Assembly: GCA_964552675.1 (NCBI GenBank)
Contig: CAZKHJ010000012.1
Span: forward strand, 7,491-71,490
Length of the DNA stretch: 64,000 bases
Direction: 5' to 3'
DNA from: Sulfurimicrobium sp964552675
GTDB lineage: Bacteria > Pseudomonadota > Gammaproteobacteria > Burkholderiales > Sulfuricellaceae
The position numbers and the translations under genes are program-made. This document shows, piece after piece, positions 52,931 through 61,568 of this stretch (position 1 is the stretch's first letter; each line of letters opens with the position of its first letter). Under the pieces are notes generated by a model. It was not told where the DNA came from. It worked only from the letters and a program-made list of their open reading frames with translations, and did no database searches.

Positions 52931-53215
52931 TTACGCGACGGGCAGAAGCGCTTGGACGCCGTAGACTTTCACCAGGCACTGCAAGTTATCCGGAAGATGG
53001 CTGATACGCAGTTGCCGGCCACGCTGCGCAGCCTGGCGCACCCACTCCAGCAACAGGCTGACGGCCGCGGAATCGACATCATCCACACCGGAGAAATCCA
53101 GTTCCCAGGGGCCTTGCTGCGTGAACAATGCCTCGCTGCGGGACAGCATCTCGCTCACATTGGCCATCGTCAGCGCGCCGCTGAAGCGGAAAGCACCGCC
53201 ACTTTGCTCGATCAT
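52931..53215 (-). CDS. mlaB: STAS-domain protein MlaB
   Basis: The 94-residue cytoplasmic STAS protein has ELDFSGVDDVDSAAVSLLLEWVRQA with the conserved regulatory Ser/Thr site region. MlaB binds and stabilises the MlaF ATPase. It overlaps mlaC by 4 bases. Confidence 0.92.
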   Translation of the reverse strand: MIEQSGGAFRFSGALTMANVSEMLSRSEALFTQQGPWELDFSGVDDVDSAAVSLLLEWVRQAAQRGRQLRISHLPDNLQCLVKVYGVQALLPVA

Positions 53216-53859
53216 TTCTTTTTCGCCGGCGTAGCGGTTTTTTCGCTGCCGTTTGCTTCCCGGCGGTTCTTGTCCGACAAGGTTTTGATCAGGCCATCGA
53301 TGCCCTTGCTCTGGATTTCGGAACTGAACGAACTGCGGTAATTGGTGACCAGGCTGACGTTATCTACTGCCACGTCATAGACTTTCCAGCCGCTATCGGT
53401 TTTTTCCAGAATGTAGTCAATCGGAATCGGCAGGCAGCCAGGCTGGTTGACCACGGTTTTCACGCTCGCGTCGGTATCGCTCGGCTGCAGCCGCAGCGGC
53501 TTGTAATCGATGGTCTGATCCTTGTAGGAGGACAGGGAATTGGAGTAGGTGCGTACCAGCAGCGTGCGGAACTCGCTGGTCAGCGCCTGCTGCTGTGCCG
53601 GTGTAGCCTTGGGCCAGTGACGTCCGACCGCCAGCATCGCCATGCGGCTGAAATCGAAATGGGGCAACACCTTGGCTTCCACCAGATCGAGCACCTTCCT
53701 GCTGTTGCCGGATTGAATATCCTTGTCCTGCTTGATGATGGCCAGCACATCCTGAGCCGTGCTCTTCACCAGCGCATCGGGGGCTGTTTCCGCCGCCCCC
53801 GCATGAGTCGCCGCGAGCATGGAAAACCCCAGCAGGACGACCTTGATGTTACGCATCAT
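53212..53859 (-). CDS. mlaC: Periplasmic phospholipid-binding protein MlaC
   Basis: The 215-residue protein has a signal peptide cut near AGAA (about residue 22). The MlaC fold carries FDFSRMAMLAVGRHWPKATPAQQQAL and VYDVAVDNVSLVTNYRSSF. It shuttles lipids between the outer membrane and MlaFEDB. The ATG overlaps the stop of the TolC-family gene. Confidence 0.94.
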   Translation of the reverse strand: MMRNIKVVLLGFSMLAATHAGAAETAPDALVKSTAQDVLAIIKQDKDIQSGNSRKVLDLVEAKVLPHFDFSRMAMLAVGRHWPKATPAQQQALTSEFRTLLVRTYSNSLSSYKDQTIDYKPLRLQPSDTDASVKTVVNQPGCLPIPIDYILEKTDSGWKVYDVAVDNVSLVTNYRSSFSSEIQSKGIDGLIKTLSDKNRREANGSEKTATPAKKK

Positions 53860-55214
53860 TTGTAATCTCCCGTTACCTTGGCCAGTTGTGCCACATACAG
53901 GTTGTATTCGTTCACCGTCAGCAGATATTCGGCCTGGATCGTGGCATAGGATTTCAGGGCTTCACTCACACGCTCGGTGCGCTCCAGCCCGGCGTTGAAA
54001 TCAGCATAGGAGGACACCATCCAGCGCCGCGCTGCGGCTGCACCGGCAGCCAGATCCTGCTGCGCCCGGTAATAAGCCTGCATCTGGACATAGGTTTCCG
54101 CCACTTCGAAGGGAATACCGGCCAGCGCAAAACGGTTTTTTGCCAGCAAGGCCTCCAGCTCCGCCTGGGCCTGGGCCACCCGCGCCGGCACCACGTCAAA
54201 GGCCAGATCCCATTTCACGCCCACCACCGGGGTCAGTCCGGCATGATTGAACGGGTCGTAGACGTAGGGATTGTCGAGTTTGTCGCGCTTTGAGGCATAG
54301 GCAAAAGTGCCCACCACACCGGCATAGACATTGGGGTAGTTTTCCGCCTTCTTCGCTTCCACCAGGGCACGCCGCGCCTGCAAACCGGCTTCCAGCTGCG
54401 TTAGTTCGGGGCGCCCCATCATTGCCTTGCCCTGATAATCGGCCAGGCTGGTGGCTGGCAAGGCCACCGGTTTCAGCCCCTCGTCAGCGACTTCCAGGCG
54501 TCCATCCAGCCCAACGCCGGTGAGCACTTTCAGGCCGTTCAGGCTGACTGTCTCCACCGCCTGGGCCTGGGACAGATATTTTTTCAGCAGACCCCGTTTG
54601 GCCTGCAATTCGTAAAGGTCGGATTGCCTGGCCTGGCCATTGTCTGCCTTGAGCCATTTTTCCACCTGACTAAGGGAACCATCCACCTTGGACAGCACAT
54701 CCTCCAGCATGAGGCGTGTATCGCGGGCGGTGAGATAGCCGTAATAGGCACGGCTCACGTCGAGCATGGTACTACCGCGCTGCAGACGGACATCCTGGCG
54801 CTTTACGTCGATATTGCCGCGCGCGGCATCGGCGTAACGCTCGATCTTGCCGAAGGTGTAGAGTGGCTTGACGATGGAAAACTGCAATGCCGTCCAGTCC
54901 GACAGGCCTTTCCAGTCATAGGCATCGTTGCGGGGAACCGCGCCGGAGGTGGCACCCCCCTGGTAAAAACCGCCCTCGACCTTGGGCGCCAGGGCGACAA
55001 ACAGGTTCGCATCAAGGCGCAGGCCGTTATTGCCCTGCGCTTCTTCCAGCAGGGCGCGCGCCTGCTCCACCAGCTGTTCACGTTCCTGGATACGCGGATC
55101 CGCAGCCAGGCTCATGTCGATCGCCTGCTGCAAGTTCACCGTCTGCGCCCAGCCTGGGGCGCCCGAAAAAACCGTCCAGGCGCCTATCACTGCTACCAGC
55201 AAGTTCCTGTTCAT
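53856..55214 (-). CDS. TolC-family outer-membrane protein within the mla operon
   Basis: The 452-residue protein has a signal peptide (about 1-23) and the repeated long-helix layout of TolC-family channels, with LQQAIDMSLAADPRIQEREQLVEQA and LTVNEYNLYVAQL segments. It overlaps both mlaD and mlaC by 4 bases, so it is a true member of the operon. In many betaproteobacteria this slot holds the outer-membrane lipoprotein gene mlaA, which is absent here. A role as the outer-membrane partner of Mla transport is possible but not shown. Confidence 0.9.
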   Translation of the reverse strand: MNRNLLVAVIGAWTVFSGAPGWAQTVNLQQAIDMSLAADPRIQEREQLVEQARALLEEAQGNNGLRLDANLFVALAPKVEGGFYQGGATSGAVPRNDAYDWKGLSDWTALQFSIVKPLYTFGKIERYADAARGNIDVKRQDVRLQRGSTMLDVSRAYYGYLTARDTRLMLEDVLSKVDGSLSQVEKWLKADNGQARQSDLYELQAKRGLLKKYLSQAQAVETVSLNGLKVLTGVGLDGRLEVADEGLKPVALPATSLADYQGKAMMGRPELTQLEAGLQARRALVEAKKAENYPNVYAGVVGTFAYASKRDKLDNPYVYDPFNHAGLTPVVGVKWDLAFDVVPARVAQAQAELEALLAKNRFALAGIPFEVAETYVQMQAYYRAQQDLAAGAAAARRWMVSSYADFNAGLERTERVSEALKSYATIQAEYLLTVNEYNLYVAQLAKVTGDYK

Positions 55215-55681
55215 TTTTTCTCTCCGCTGTCAGCCGCCTTGTTGTAAAGCAGTTGGCCGATCATGTTTTCCAGCACCACCGCCGACTGGGTGATCCGGAT
55301 CCGGTCGCCTTCCTTGAGCAAGGCGCTGTCGCCTCCGGTTTCAAGGGCGATGTACTGCTCGCCCAGCAGGCCGGAAGTCATGATGCTGGCCGACGTATCG
55401 CGGGAGAATGGATATTGCCTGTCCAGCCTGAACGTCACCCTGGCTTCATGGCTCTGGCCATCAAAGCGGATCTCCGCTACCCGTCCCACTACCACCCCGG
55501 CGCTTTTCACCGGCGCTCTCACCTTGAGTCCGCCGATGTTGCCAAAATTCGCTGTCACCGCATAACTCTCCGACATGCTCACGCTGGAAAGGTTGCCGAC
55601 CTTGAGCGCCAATACCAGCAGGGCGCCCAGGCCCATCACCACAAACAGCCCCACCCACAAATCCATTGTGGTGCGTTCCAT
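55211..55681 (-). CDS. mlaD: Outer-membrane lipid asymmetry protein MlaD
   Basis: The 156-residue protein has one N-terminal membrane helix (about 8-26) and one MCE domain with FGNIGGLKVRAPVKSAGVVVGRV and GLLGEQYIALETGGD. It forms the hexameric channel on MlaE. The start overlaps mlaE by 1 base (TGATG). Confidence 0.95.
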   Translation of the reverse strand: MERTTMDLWVGLFVVMGLGALLVLALKVGNLSSVSMSESYAVTANFGNIGGLKVRAPVKSAGVVVGRVAEIRFDGQSHEARVTFRLDRQYPFSRDTSASIMTSGLLGEQYIALETGGDSALLKEGDRIRITQSAVVLENMIGQLLYNKAADSGEKK

Positions 55682-56478
55682 CAGCCTTCTCCCCGAAACA
55701 TGAATGCGGTCAACACAAAATCCAGCGCCAGAATCGCCAGTGACGAGGTCACCACGGTGCGCGTCGTGGCACCGGACACACCCTCGGCAGTAGGCGGCGC
55801 ATCATAGCCCTCAAACAGCGCAATGGCGGTCACCGCCACGCCAAACATGAAACTCTTGATCACGCCATTGACGATATCCTGGTGAAAATCCACCGCGCTT
55901 TGCATCTGCGACCAGAACGAACCCTCATCCACGCCAATCAGCTTCACGCCGACCAGATAGCCGCCAAACACACCCATGGCGGAAAACATCGCCGCCAGCA
56001 GCGGCATGGAGATCACGCCCGCCCAGAAACGCGGCGCCACCACGCGGGCAATGGGATTGACCGCCATCATTTCCATTGCCGAAAGCTGCTCGGTCGCCTT
56101 CATCAAACCGATTTCCGCCGTGATCGCCGAGCCGGCGCGACTGGCGAACAGCAGTCCGGCTACCACCGGCCCCAGTTCACGCACCAGGGACAAGGCCACC
56201 ATCACGCCCAGCGCCTCAGACGAACCATAACGCTGCAAGGTCTCATAGCCCTGCATCCCCAGCACCATGCCCACGAACAGGCCAGACACCAGGATGATGA
56301 TGAGGGACAGCACGCCGGTGAAATAGATTTCCTTGATGGTCAGGTGAAAGCGGCGAAAACTGGTGCCGGAATAGAGCAGGGTCAGGAACAGAAAGCGGGC
56401 AGCCACACCGAAGCGCCAGACGCCATTGATCACGCGATGGCCGATATGCCTGATCCCTGTTGCCACGCGCCTAGGCAT
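55681..56478 (-). CDS. mlaE: Phospholipid transporter permease MlaE
   Basis: The 265-residue permease has five to six helices and the typical GMQGYETLQRYGSSEALG, ELGPVVAGLLFASRAGSAITAEIG and EQLSAMEMMAVNPI motifs. The ATG at 56478 lies inside the end of mlaF (8-base overlap); a longer open frame to 56613 runs antiframe through mlaF and is not used. Confidence 0.96.
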   Translation of the reverse strand: MPRRVATGIRHIGHRVINGVWRFGVAARFLFLTLLYSGTSFRRFHLTIKEIYFTGVLSLIIILVSGLFVGMVLGMQGYETLQRYGSSEALGVMVALSLVRELGPVVAGLLFASRAGSAITAEIGLMKATEQLSAMEMMAVNPIARVVAPRFWAGVISMPLLAAMFSAMGVFGGYLVGVKLIGVDEGSFWSQMQSAVDFHQDIVNGVIKSFMFGVAVTAIALFEGYDAPPTAEGVSGATTRTVVTSSLAILALDFVLTAFMFRGEG

Positions 56479-57292
56479 TACTTCCTCCCAACCGCAGATC
56501 GTCGGCATAAGTCGCTGCGGGGTAATGGAACGGCACCGGGCCATCCTCCTCGCCATGGACAAACTGATGAACGAAAGGCTTGTCGGAGACGCGCATTTCC
56601 TCCGGCGTGCCATGCGCCACGATCACGCCATCCGAAACAAAATAGACATAATCCACGATTTCCAGGGATTCATGCACGTCATGGGTCACCACAATCGAGG
56701 TTGCGCCCAGGGCATCGTTCAGGCGGCGGATCTGGTTGCCGACCACCCCCAGGGAAATCGGATCCAGCCCGGCAAACGGCTCGTCGTACATGATCAGCAT
56801 CGGGTCCAGCGCCACCGCCCGCGCCAGTGCCACGCGCCGCGCCATGCCGCCGGACAGTTCGGACGGCATCAGGTCGCGCGCGCCGCGCAGGCCGACGGCA
56901 TGCAGCTTCATCAGCACCNNNNNNNNNNGATCGCGGATGACGCTCTCGGGCAGATCAGTGTGCTCGCGCATCTGGAATGCCACGTTGTCGAATACCGACA
57001 TATCGGTGAACAAGGCACCGAACTGGAACAGCATGCCCATGCGGCGGCGCAGATGGTAGAGGCCATCGGCGTCGAGCTCATGCACCGTCTGGCCATCCAC
57101 CACCACCTGGCCCTGGGCAGGCCGGATCTGGCCCCCGATCAGGCGCAGCAGGGTGGTCTTGCCACAGCCGCTGCCTCCCATGATCGCCACCACCATGCCG
57201 CGCGGCACGGCCATGTCGATTCCCTTGAGAATCGGGCGCTTGCCATAGGCAAAACTGACGTTGCGGAATTCGACCAGATTATCGCTGGGCAT
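56471..57292 (-). CDS. mlaF: Phospholipid transporter ATPase MlaF (contains assembly gap)
   Basis: The ATPase has Walker A GGSGCGKT (39-46), signature LSGGMARRVALARA and Walker B LIMYDEPFAGLD. It powers MlaE with MlaB bound. Ten N at 56919-56928 fall between VIRD and VLMKL; homologues usually have just one residue there, so the true gap is likely 1 base. The first gene of mlaFED-tolC-mlaCB. Confidence 0.95.
   Translation of the reverse strand: MPSDNLVEFRNVSFAYGKRPILKGIDMAVPRGMVVAIMGGSGCGKTTLLRLIGGQIRPAQGQVVVDGQTVHELDADGLYHLRRRMGMLFQFGALFTDMSVFDNVAFQMREHTDLPESVIRDXXXXVLMKLHAVGLRGARDLMPSELSGGMARRVALARAVALDPMLIMYDEPFAGLDPISLGVVGNQIRRLNDALGATSIVVTHDVHESLEIVDYVYFVSDGVIVAHGTPEEMRVSDKPFVHQFVHGEEDGPVPFHYPAATYADDLRLGGSNA
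56919..56928. other. Assembly gap (10 N) in mlaF
   Basis: A fixed-length placeholder. Flanking bases on the minus strand are GATC-N10-GGTGCTG. One T in place of the Ns would restore GAT CTG GTG CTG (D-L-V-L), the usual MlaF sequence. Confidence 0.85.
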
Positions 57293-57324
57293 GGTTGACC
57301 GGGCGCATTAGCAAAAGCTGAAAT

Positions 57325-57340
57325 TCTATACCATCTGGAT
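57325..57340 (-). promoter_or_regulatory. Candidate extended -10 promoter for mlaF
   Basis: On the minus strand GATGGTATAGAAT gives TATAGA (57330-57325) preceded by TGG, about 33 bases before the mlaF ATG. No good -35 is seen. The gap of 168 bases to the divergent LLM gene must serve both directions. Confidence 0.3.
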
Positions 57341-57460
57341 AGCCTAAACCAGAACAGCACTCACAATGGAAATGCTTGCCCAAACCAAGCTGGCCCCATC
57401 CCTGTCATGAACACCACGCAAGCGACAGGGTATTTTGCGTTTCCGCGATGAACTGGCATC

Positions 57461-58525
57461 ATGCATGTCATGGAATTCGATCTCTTTCATGAAATCGCCA
57501 TGCCCCCGTTTCTCGCGCGCAGCGAAAGCCAGGCCTACGCGGACACCCTGGCGGAGCTGGTGCTGGCCGATGAACTGGGGTTCCGTTGCGCCTGGCTGGT
57601 GGAACACCATTTCATGCGCCAATACTCGCACTGTTCCAAGCCAGAACTGGTGCTGGCAGCACTGTCCCAGCGCACCCGGCGGATCCGGCTGGGCCTGGGC
57701 ATTGTCCCCGCCCCCTACCACCACCCGGTACATGTAGCGGAGCGCGTTGCCACGCTTGATCTCATCAGCAATGGCCGGATCGAGGTTGGCCTGGGACGGG
57801 GCTTTTCTCCCGCCGAATACCGGGCCTTCGGTGTTGGCATGGGCGATAGCCGCAGCCTTACCGGCGAAATGCTGGAAATTGTGCGCGCCAGTTTTGCACG
57901 CCAGCCGGTATCCTTTCATGGCGTTCATCACCATCTGGACCAGGTGGACATCCTGCCGCACCCCGTGCAATTGCCCCACCCTCCCCTATGGTCCGCCGCG
58001 GTCAGCCCGGACAGTTTCGCCTGGGTGGCACAGCAGGGCCTGGGCATGCTGGCAGGGCCATTCAAGCCATGGCTGATGACCAAATACGACATCAAGAATT
58101 ACCTGGGCGCCTGGAACGGCGAAACACCGCCACGCATCGGTCTGGCCGTGGGAATGTTGTGCCTTCCCGATGGCAAACGCGCGCGGCAAATCGCAAAACA
58201 GGCGATGACCTGGTTTTACCACGAGCTGTACAAAACCACCCTGCCGGTTCTGGAGAAGCTCTACCCCAGCTACGAGCACTTTCGCGAACTGGGCCGTTTT
58301 CGCGATTTCATGAAACTTGGCATCAACCTGAGTCTGCTGGAAAACTTCGGCATGGCGGTAGTTGGCTCGCCGCAGGAATGCATCGAACAGCTGCGTGCCT
58401 ACGAGGCCGCCGGCGTAACCCATATTCTGTGCGCCATCGGTGCGGGCGCAGTAAAAACCGAGATCGTGCAGGAATCCCTGCACTGCATCGCCACGGAGGT
58501 GATGCCCGCCTTCCGGCAAGAGTGA
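57461..58525 (+). CDS. Luciferase-like (LLM class) flavin-dependent oxidoreductase
   Basis: The 354-residue TIM-barrel protein of the bacterial-luciferase family has FRCAWLVEHHFMRQY, RIRLGLGIVPAPYHHPVHVAERVATLDLISNGRIEVGLGRG and GEMLEIVRASF, typical of LLM oxidoreductases. It likely uses FMNH2 or F420-like flavin; the substrate is unknown. It runs just ahead of thiS by 36 bases and may share its transcript. Confidence 0.9.
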   Translation: MHVMEFDLFHEIAMPPFLARSESQAYADTLAELVLADELGFRCAWLVEHHFMRQYSHCSKPELVLAALSQRTRRIRLGLGIVPAPYHHPVHVAERVATLDLISNGRIEVGLGRGFSPAEYRAFGVGMGDSRSLTGEMLEIVRASFARQPVSFHGVHHHLDQVDILPHPVQLPHPPLWSAAVSPDSFAWVAQQGLGMLAGPFKPWLMTKYDIKNYLGAWNGETPPRIGLAVGMLCLPDGKRARQIAKQAMTWFYHELYKTTLPVLEKLYPSYEHFRELGRFRDFMKLGINLSLLENFGMAVVGSPQECIEQLRAYEAAGVTHILCAIGAGAVKTEIVQESLHCIATEVMPAFRQE

Positions 58526-58561
58526 TAAAATCCGCCTTTGCTCAAACCAAGGCTTCATTCT

Positions 58562-58765
58562 GTGATCGATCTCATCATCAATGGCACGCCGCGCCAGTTT
58601 GAAACACCGCTCGACGTAGCCGGACTGGTCGAACGGCTTGAACTGACTGGCAAGCGCATTGCGCTGGAACGCAATGGCGAAATCGTGCCGCGCAGCCAGT
58701 TCACCACAACCTCGCTGGCCGATGGCGACAAGCTGGAAATTGTCGTGGCGGTTGGCGGCGGCTAA
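58562..58765 (+). CDS. thiS: Sulfur carrier protein ThiS
   Basis: The 67-residue ubiquitin-fold protein ends in VAVGGG, whose C-terminal Gly-Gly accepts sulfur as a thiocarboxylate. It starts with GTG at 58562 (IDLIINGTPRQFETP). A TTG further up at 58538 is less likely. thiG follows 19 bases later. Confidence 0.95.
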   Translation: MIDLIINGTPRQFETPLDVAGLVERLELTGKRIALERNGEIVPRSQFTTTSLADGDKLEIVVAVGGG

Positions 58766-58784
58766 ATACTTTCTATTGGAACAT

Positions 58785-59567
58785 ATGGACAATCTGATTA
58801 TTGCAGGTAAAAGCTATTCTTCCCGTCTGCTGGTGGGAACAGGCAAATACAAGGATTTTGACGAAACCCGGCGCGCGATCGAAGCCAGTGGGGCAGAGAT
58901 TGTCACGGTCGCCATTCGCCGCACCAACATCGGCCAGAATGCTGGCGAGCCCAGCCTGCTGGACGCCGTGCCGCCCTCAAAATACACCTACCTGCCCAAT
59001 ACCGCCGGCTGCTACAGCGCCGATGATGCCATCCGTACCTTGCGGCTGGCGCGTGAATTGCTCGATGGCCATGAGCTGGTCAAGCTGGAAGTGCTGGGCG
59101 ACCCGAAAACGCTCTATCCCAACGTGGTGGAAACGCTCAGGGCCGCCGAAATACTGGTCAAGGAGGGCTTCAAGGTGATGGTCTACACCTCCGATGACCC
59201 GATCATCGCCAGGCAACTGGAGGAAATCGGCTGTGTCGCCGTCATGCCGCTGGCCTCCCTGATTGGCTCCGGCATGGGGATTCTCAATCCATGGAATCTG
59301 CAAATCATTATCGAGAACGCCAAAGTGCCGGTTATCGTAGATGCCGGTGTGGGTACCGCATCCGATGCGGCCATTGCCATGGAACTGGGTTGCGACGGCG
59401 TCCTGATGAACACCGCTATCGCCGGTGCCAATAACCCGGTACTGATGGCTTCGGCCATGAAAAAGGCCGTCGAGGCAGGGCGCGAAGCTTTCCTCGCCGG
59501 ACGGATGCCGAAAAAACTGTATTCTGCCAGCCCGAGCTCGCCCACCACCGGCCTGATTGGTAAATAA
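58785..59567 (+). CDS. thiG: Thiazole synthase ThiG
   Basis: The 260-residue TIM barrel builds the thiazole phosphate from DXP, glycine imine or dehydroglycine and ThiS thiocarboxylate. Signatures are SRLLVGTGKY, the Lys of LVKLEVLGDPKTLYPN that forms the imine, GSGMGILNP and VIVDAGVGTASDAAIAMELGCDGVLMNTAI. The ATG at 58785 gives the normal N-terminus. Confidence 0.97.
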   Translation: MDNLIIAGKSYSSRLLVGTGKYKDFDETRRAIEASGAEIVTVAIRRTNIGQNAGEPSLLDAVPPSKYTYLPNTAGCYSADDAIRTLRLARELLDGHELVKLEVLGDPKTLYPNVVETLRAAEILVKEGFKVMVYTSDDPIIARQLEEIGCVAVMPLASLIGSGMGILNPWNLQIIIENAKVPVIVDAGVGTASDAAIAMELGCDGVLMNTAIAGANNPVLMASAMKKAVEAGREAFLAGRMPKKLYSASPSSPTTGLIGK

Positions 59568-59570
59568 TTC

Positions 59571-60251
59571 ATGAACGAATCCCTGCATCGCCCGGTGCGC
59601 AGCTTCGTCCTGCGCCAGGGGCGCATGTCCAATGCCCAGAACCGCGCTCACGAAACCCTGATGCCGCAGTTTGGCATTCCTTACCGCGCTGAAAAACTCG
59701 ATCTCGATCAGGTATTTGGCCGGAATGCACCGAAAATACTGGAAATCGGCTTTGGCATGGGCGACAGCACTGCCAGAATCGCCCAGGATCACCCGGAAAA
59801 TGATTACCTGTGCATCGAGGTTCACACGCCGGGAGTAGGCAGCCTGCTAAAGCAAATCGGGGAGATCGGACTCACTAACATTCGCATCATCCAGCATGAT
59901 GCGGTGGAGGTACTGAAAAACATGCTGACGCCAGGCTCACTGGACGGCGTGCATATTTTCTTCCCCGATCCCTGGCCCAAAAAGCGTCACCACAAACGCC
60001 GCCTGATTCAGCCGGCTTTCACCGCCCTGATCTGTGACCATCTCAAAGCGGGGGGCTATCTCCATGCGGCCACCGACTGGGAAGAATACGCCACGCACAT
60101 TCTGGCCACTTTCAACGCCGAATCGCGCCTTGAGAATAGCGCGGAAGCTTATGCCCCGCGCCCGGACTACCGCCCCCTGACCAAATTCGAGCAGCGCGGG
60201 ATAAAGCTGGGGCACGGCGTCTGGGATATCGTGTTCCGGCGGATTGCCTGA
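59571..60251 (+). CDS. trmB: tRNA (guanine-N7-)-methyltransferase TrmB
   Basis: The 226-residue SAM enzyme methylates G46 of tRNA. It has the SAM motif LEIGFGMGDST, IRIIQHDAVE and the family FFPDPWPKKRHHKRRL, then TKFEQRG. It starts 3 bases after thiG and ends 4 bases from convergent corC. Confidence 0.97.
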   Translation: MNESLHRPVRSFVLRQGRMSNAQNRAHETLMPQFGIPYRAEKLDLDQVFGRNAPKILEIGFGMGDSTARIAQDHPENDYLCIEVHTPGVGSLLKQIGEIGLTNIRIIQHDAVEVLKNMLTPGSLDGVHIFFPDPWPKKRHHKRRLIQPAFTALICDHLKAGGYLHAATDWEEYATHILATFNAESRLENSAEAYAPRPDYRPLTKFEQRGIKLGHGVWDIVFRRIA

Positions 60252-60255
60252 AATC

Positions 60256-61083
60256 TCAGGATTCGGCTGGCAGCTTTTCCACCAGGAGGGTATGCAGGCG
60301 GCGGCTGTCGGCGCGCAGGACATTGAATTTCACGCCGTCCAGCACAATGGCCTCGCCACGCTTGGGCAGACGCCCGAATTTACTCACCACCAGGCCGCCA
60401 ACGGTGTCGTATTCCTCATCGCTGAATTCGGTCCCGAGCGCCTCGTTAAAATCCGCGATCTCGGTTACCGCCTTCACGCGGTAGCCGCCGGCACGGTCCT
60501 GGATGATGTTGTCCTCGGTTTCATCGAAGTCATATTCATCCTCGATCTCGCCCACGATCTGTTCCAGCACATCCTCGATCGTCACCAGCCCGGATACGCC
60601 ACCATATTCGTCCACCACCAGGGCGATATGGTTGCGATTCATGCGAAATTCCTTGAGCAGCACATTAAGGCGCTTGGCTTCAGGAATGAACACTGCCGGA
60701 CGCAGCATGTCGCGCACGTCGAATTCCTCGCCGGCATAGTAACGCAGCAGATCCTTGGCGAGCAGGATGCCGATCACGTCATCCTTGTTCTCACCTATCA
60801 CGGGAAAGCGTGAGTGTGCGGTTTCGATCACGAAGGGGATAAAGGCTTCCGGCGCATCGGCAATGTCGATCACGTCCATTTGCGCGCGGGGAATCATGAT
60901 GTCGCGCACCTGCATTTCGGACACCTGGAGAACGCCCTCGATCATCGACAGGGCGTCAGCATCCAGCAGGTTTTTTTCGTAGGCGGTGTGAAGAATTTCC
61001 ACCAGCTCTTCCCGGTTATCCGGTTCGGGCGAGAGCCACGCCCCCAAGCGTTCCAGCCAGCCAGGTTTGGCAGGTTCATCCAT
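60256..61083 (-). CDS. corC: CorC/HlyC family protein with CBS domains (YbeX)
   Basis: The 275-residue cytoplasmic protein has two CBS domains (about 60-185, VRDIMIPRAQMDVID and RNHIALVVDEYGGVSGLVTIEDVLEQIVGEIEDEYD) and a C-terminal CorC_HlyC domain (about 200-275). It is linked to cobalt/magnesium handling and to ribosome fitness. It is last in the miaB-ybeZ-ybeY-corC operon; the usual next gene, lnt, is missing. Confidence 0.95.
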   Translation of the reverse strand: MDEPAKPGWLERLGAWLSPEPDNREELVEILHTAYEKNLLDADALSMIEGVLQVSEMQVRDIMIPRAQMDVIDIADAPEAFIPFVIETAHSRFPVIGENKDDVIGILLAKDLLRYYAGEEFDVRDMLRPAVFIPEAKRLNVLLKEFRMNRNHIALVVDEYGGVSGLVTIEDVLEQIVGEIEDEYDFDETEDNIIQDRAGGYRVKAVTEIADFNEALGTEFSDEEYDTVGGLVVSKFGRLPKRGEAIVLDGVKFNVLRADSRRLHTLLVEKLPAES

Positions 61084-61100
61084 GCTGCGGCATTACCTCG

Positions 61101-61568
61101 TTAAACGGCATAGGGATCAGTATAGCCGAGCTTCTTCATGATGTGCGACTCAACCGCCTCCATCACTTGGGCATCCGCATCATTTTCATGGTCATACCCC
61201 TGCAGTTGCAACTTGNNNNNNNNNNGATGCAGCATGCCATGCACCACCAGGTGGGCATAATGCGCCTCCACATCCCGCCCCTGCTCTGCCGCCTCGCGAC
61301 TCACCACCGGGGCACACAGAACCAGATCTCCCTGGCACACCGGATCCTGCTCATAAACGAAGGTCAGCACATTGGTGGCGTAATCACGGTTGCGATAATC
61401 CCGATTGAGTTCCTGCCCCTCTTCCGCATCCACCAGCCGCACCGTCGCCTCCACATCCCCTTCCAGGGCCGCCATGGCCCAGGCGCGAATCTGCGCGCGA
61501 CTTGGGGCATCCGCCGGCTTCACGGCATATTGAACGGAAAGCACCAGCTTGCGTTTGGGCAAACTCAT
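61101..61568 (-). CDS. ybeY: Endoribonuclease YbeY (contains assembly gap)
   Basis: The zinc-dependent enzyme acts in 16S rRNA 3'-end maturation and ribosome quality control. RNRDYATNVLTFVYE and the metal site VHGMLH...LQGYDHENDAD are present. The ten N at 61216-61225 fall inside the HGxLHLxGYDH zinc motif. With the Ns, the frame holds about 7 surplus residues (XXXXKLQ) against the family, which probably reflects a gap artefact rather than an insertion. It overlaps ybeZ by 4 bases. Confidence 0.93.
   Translation of the reverse strand: MSLPKRKLVLSVQYAVKPADAPSRAQIRAWAMAALEGDVEATVRLVDAEEGQELNRDYRNRDYATNVLTFVYEQDPVCQGDLVLCAPVVSREAAEQGRDVEAHYAHLVVHGMLHXXXXKLQLQGYDHENDADAQVMEAVESHIMKKLGYTDPYAV
61216..61225. 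other. Assembly gap (10 N) in ybeY
   Basis: A fixed-length placeholder at the zinc site. On the minus strand CATGCTGCATC lies left of the gap and CAAGTTGCAACTGCAGGGG right of it; joining CATC directly to TGCAGGGG would give the expected H-L-Q-G. Confidence 0.8.

Noticed and set aside
58526..58561. TPP riboswitch ahead of thiS
   Set aside because: Only 36 bases separate it from the upstream gene, and no thi-box pattern was seen there or before the LLM gene.
56919..61225. Residues marked unknown in MlaF and YbeY as real insertions
   Set aside because: They are exactly ten N each, a standard gap length, and both interrupt conserved motifs in a way that direct joining would repair.
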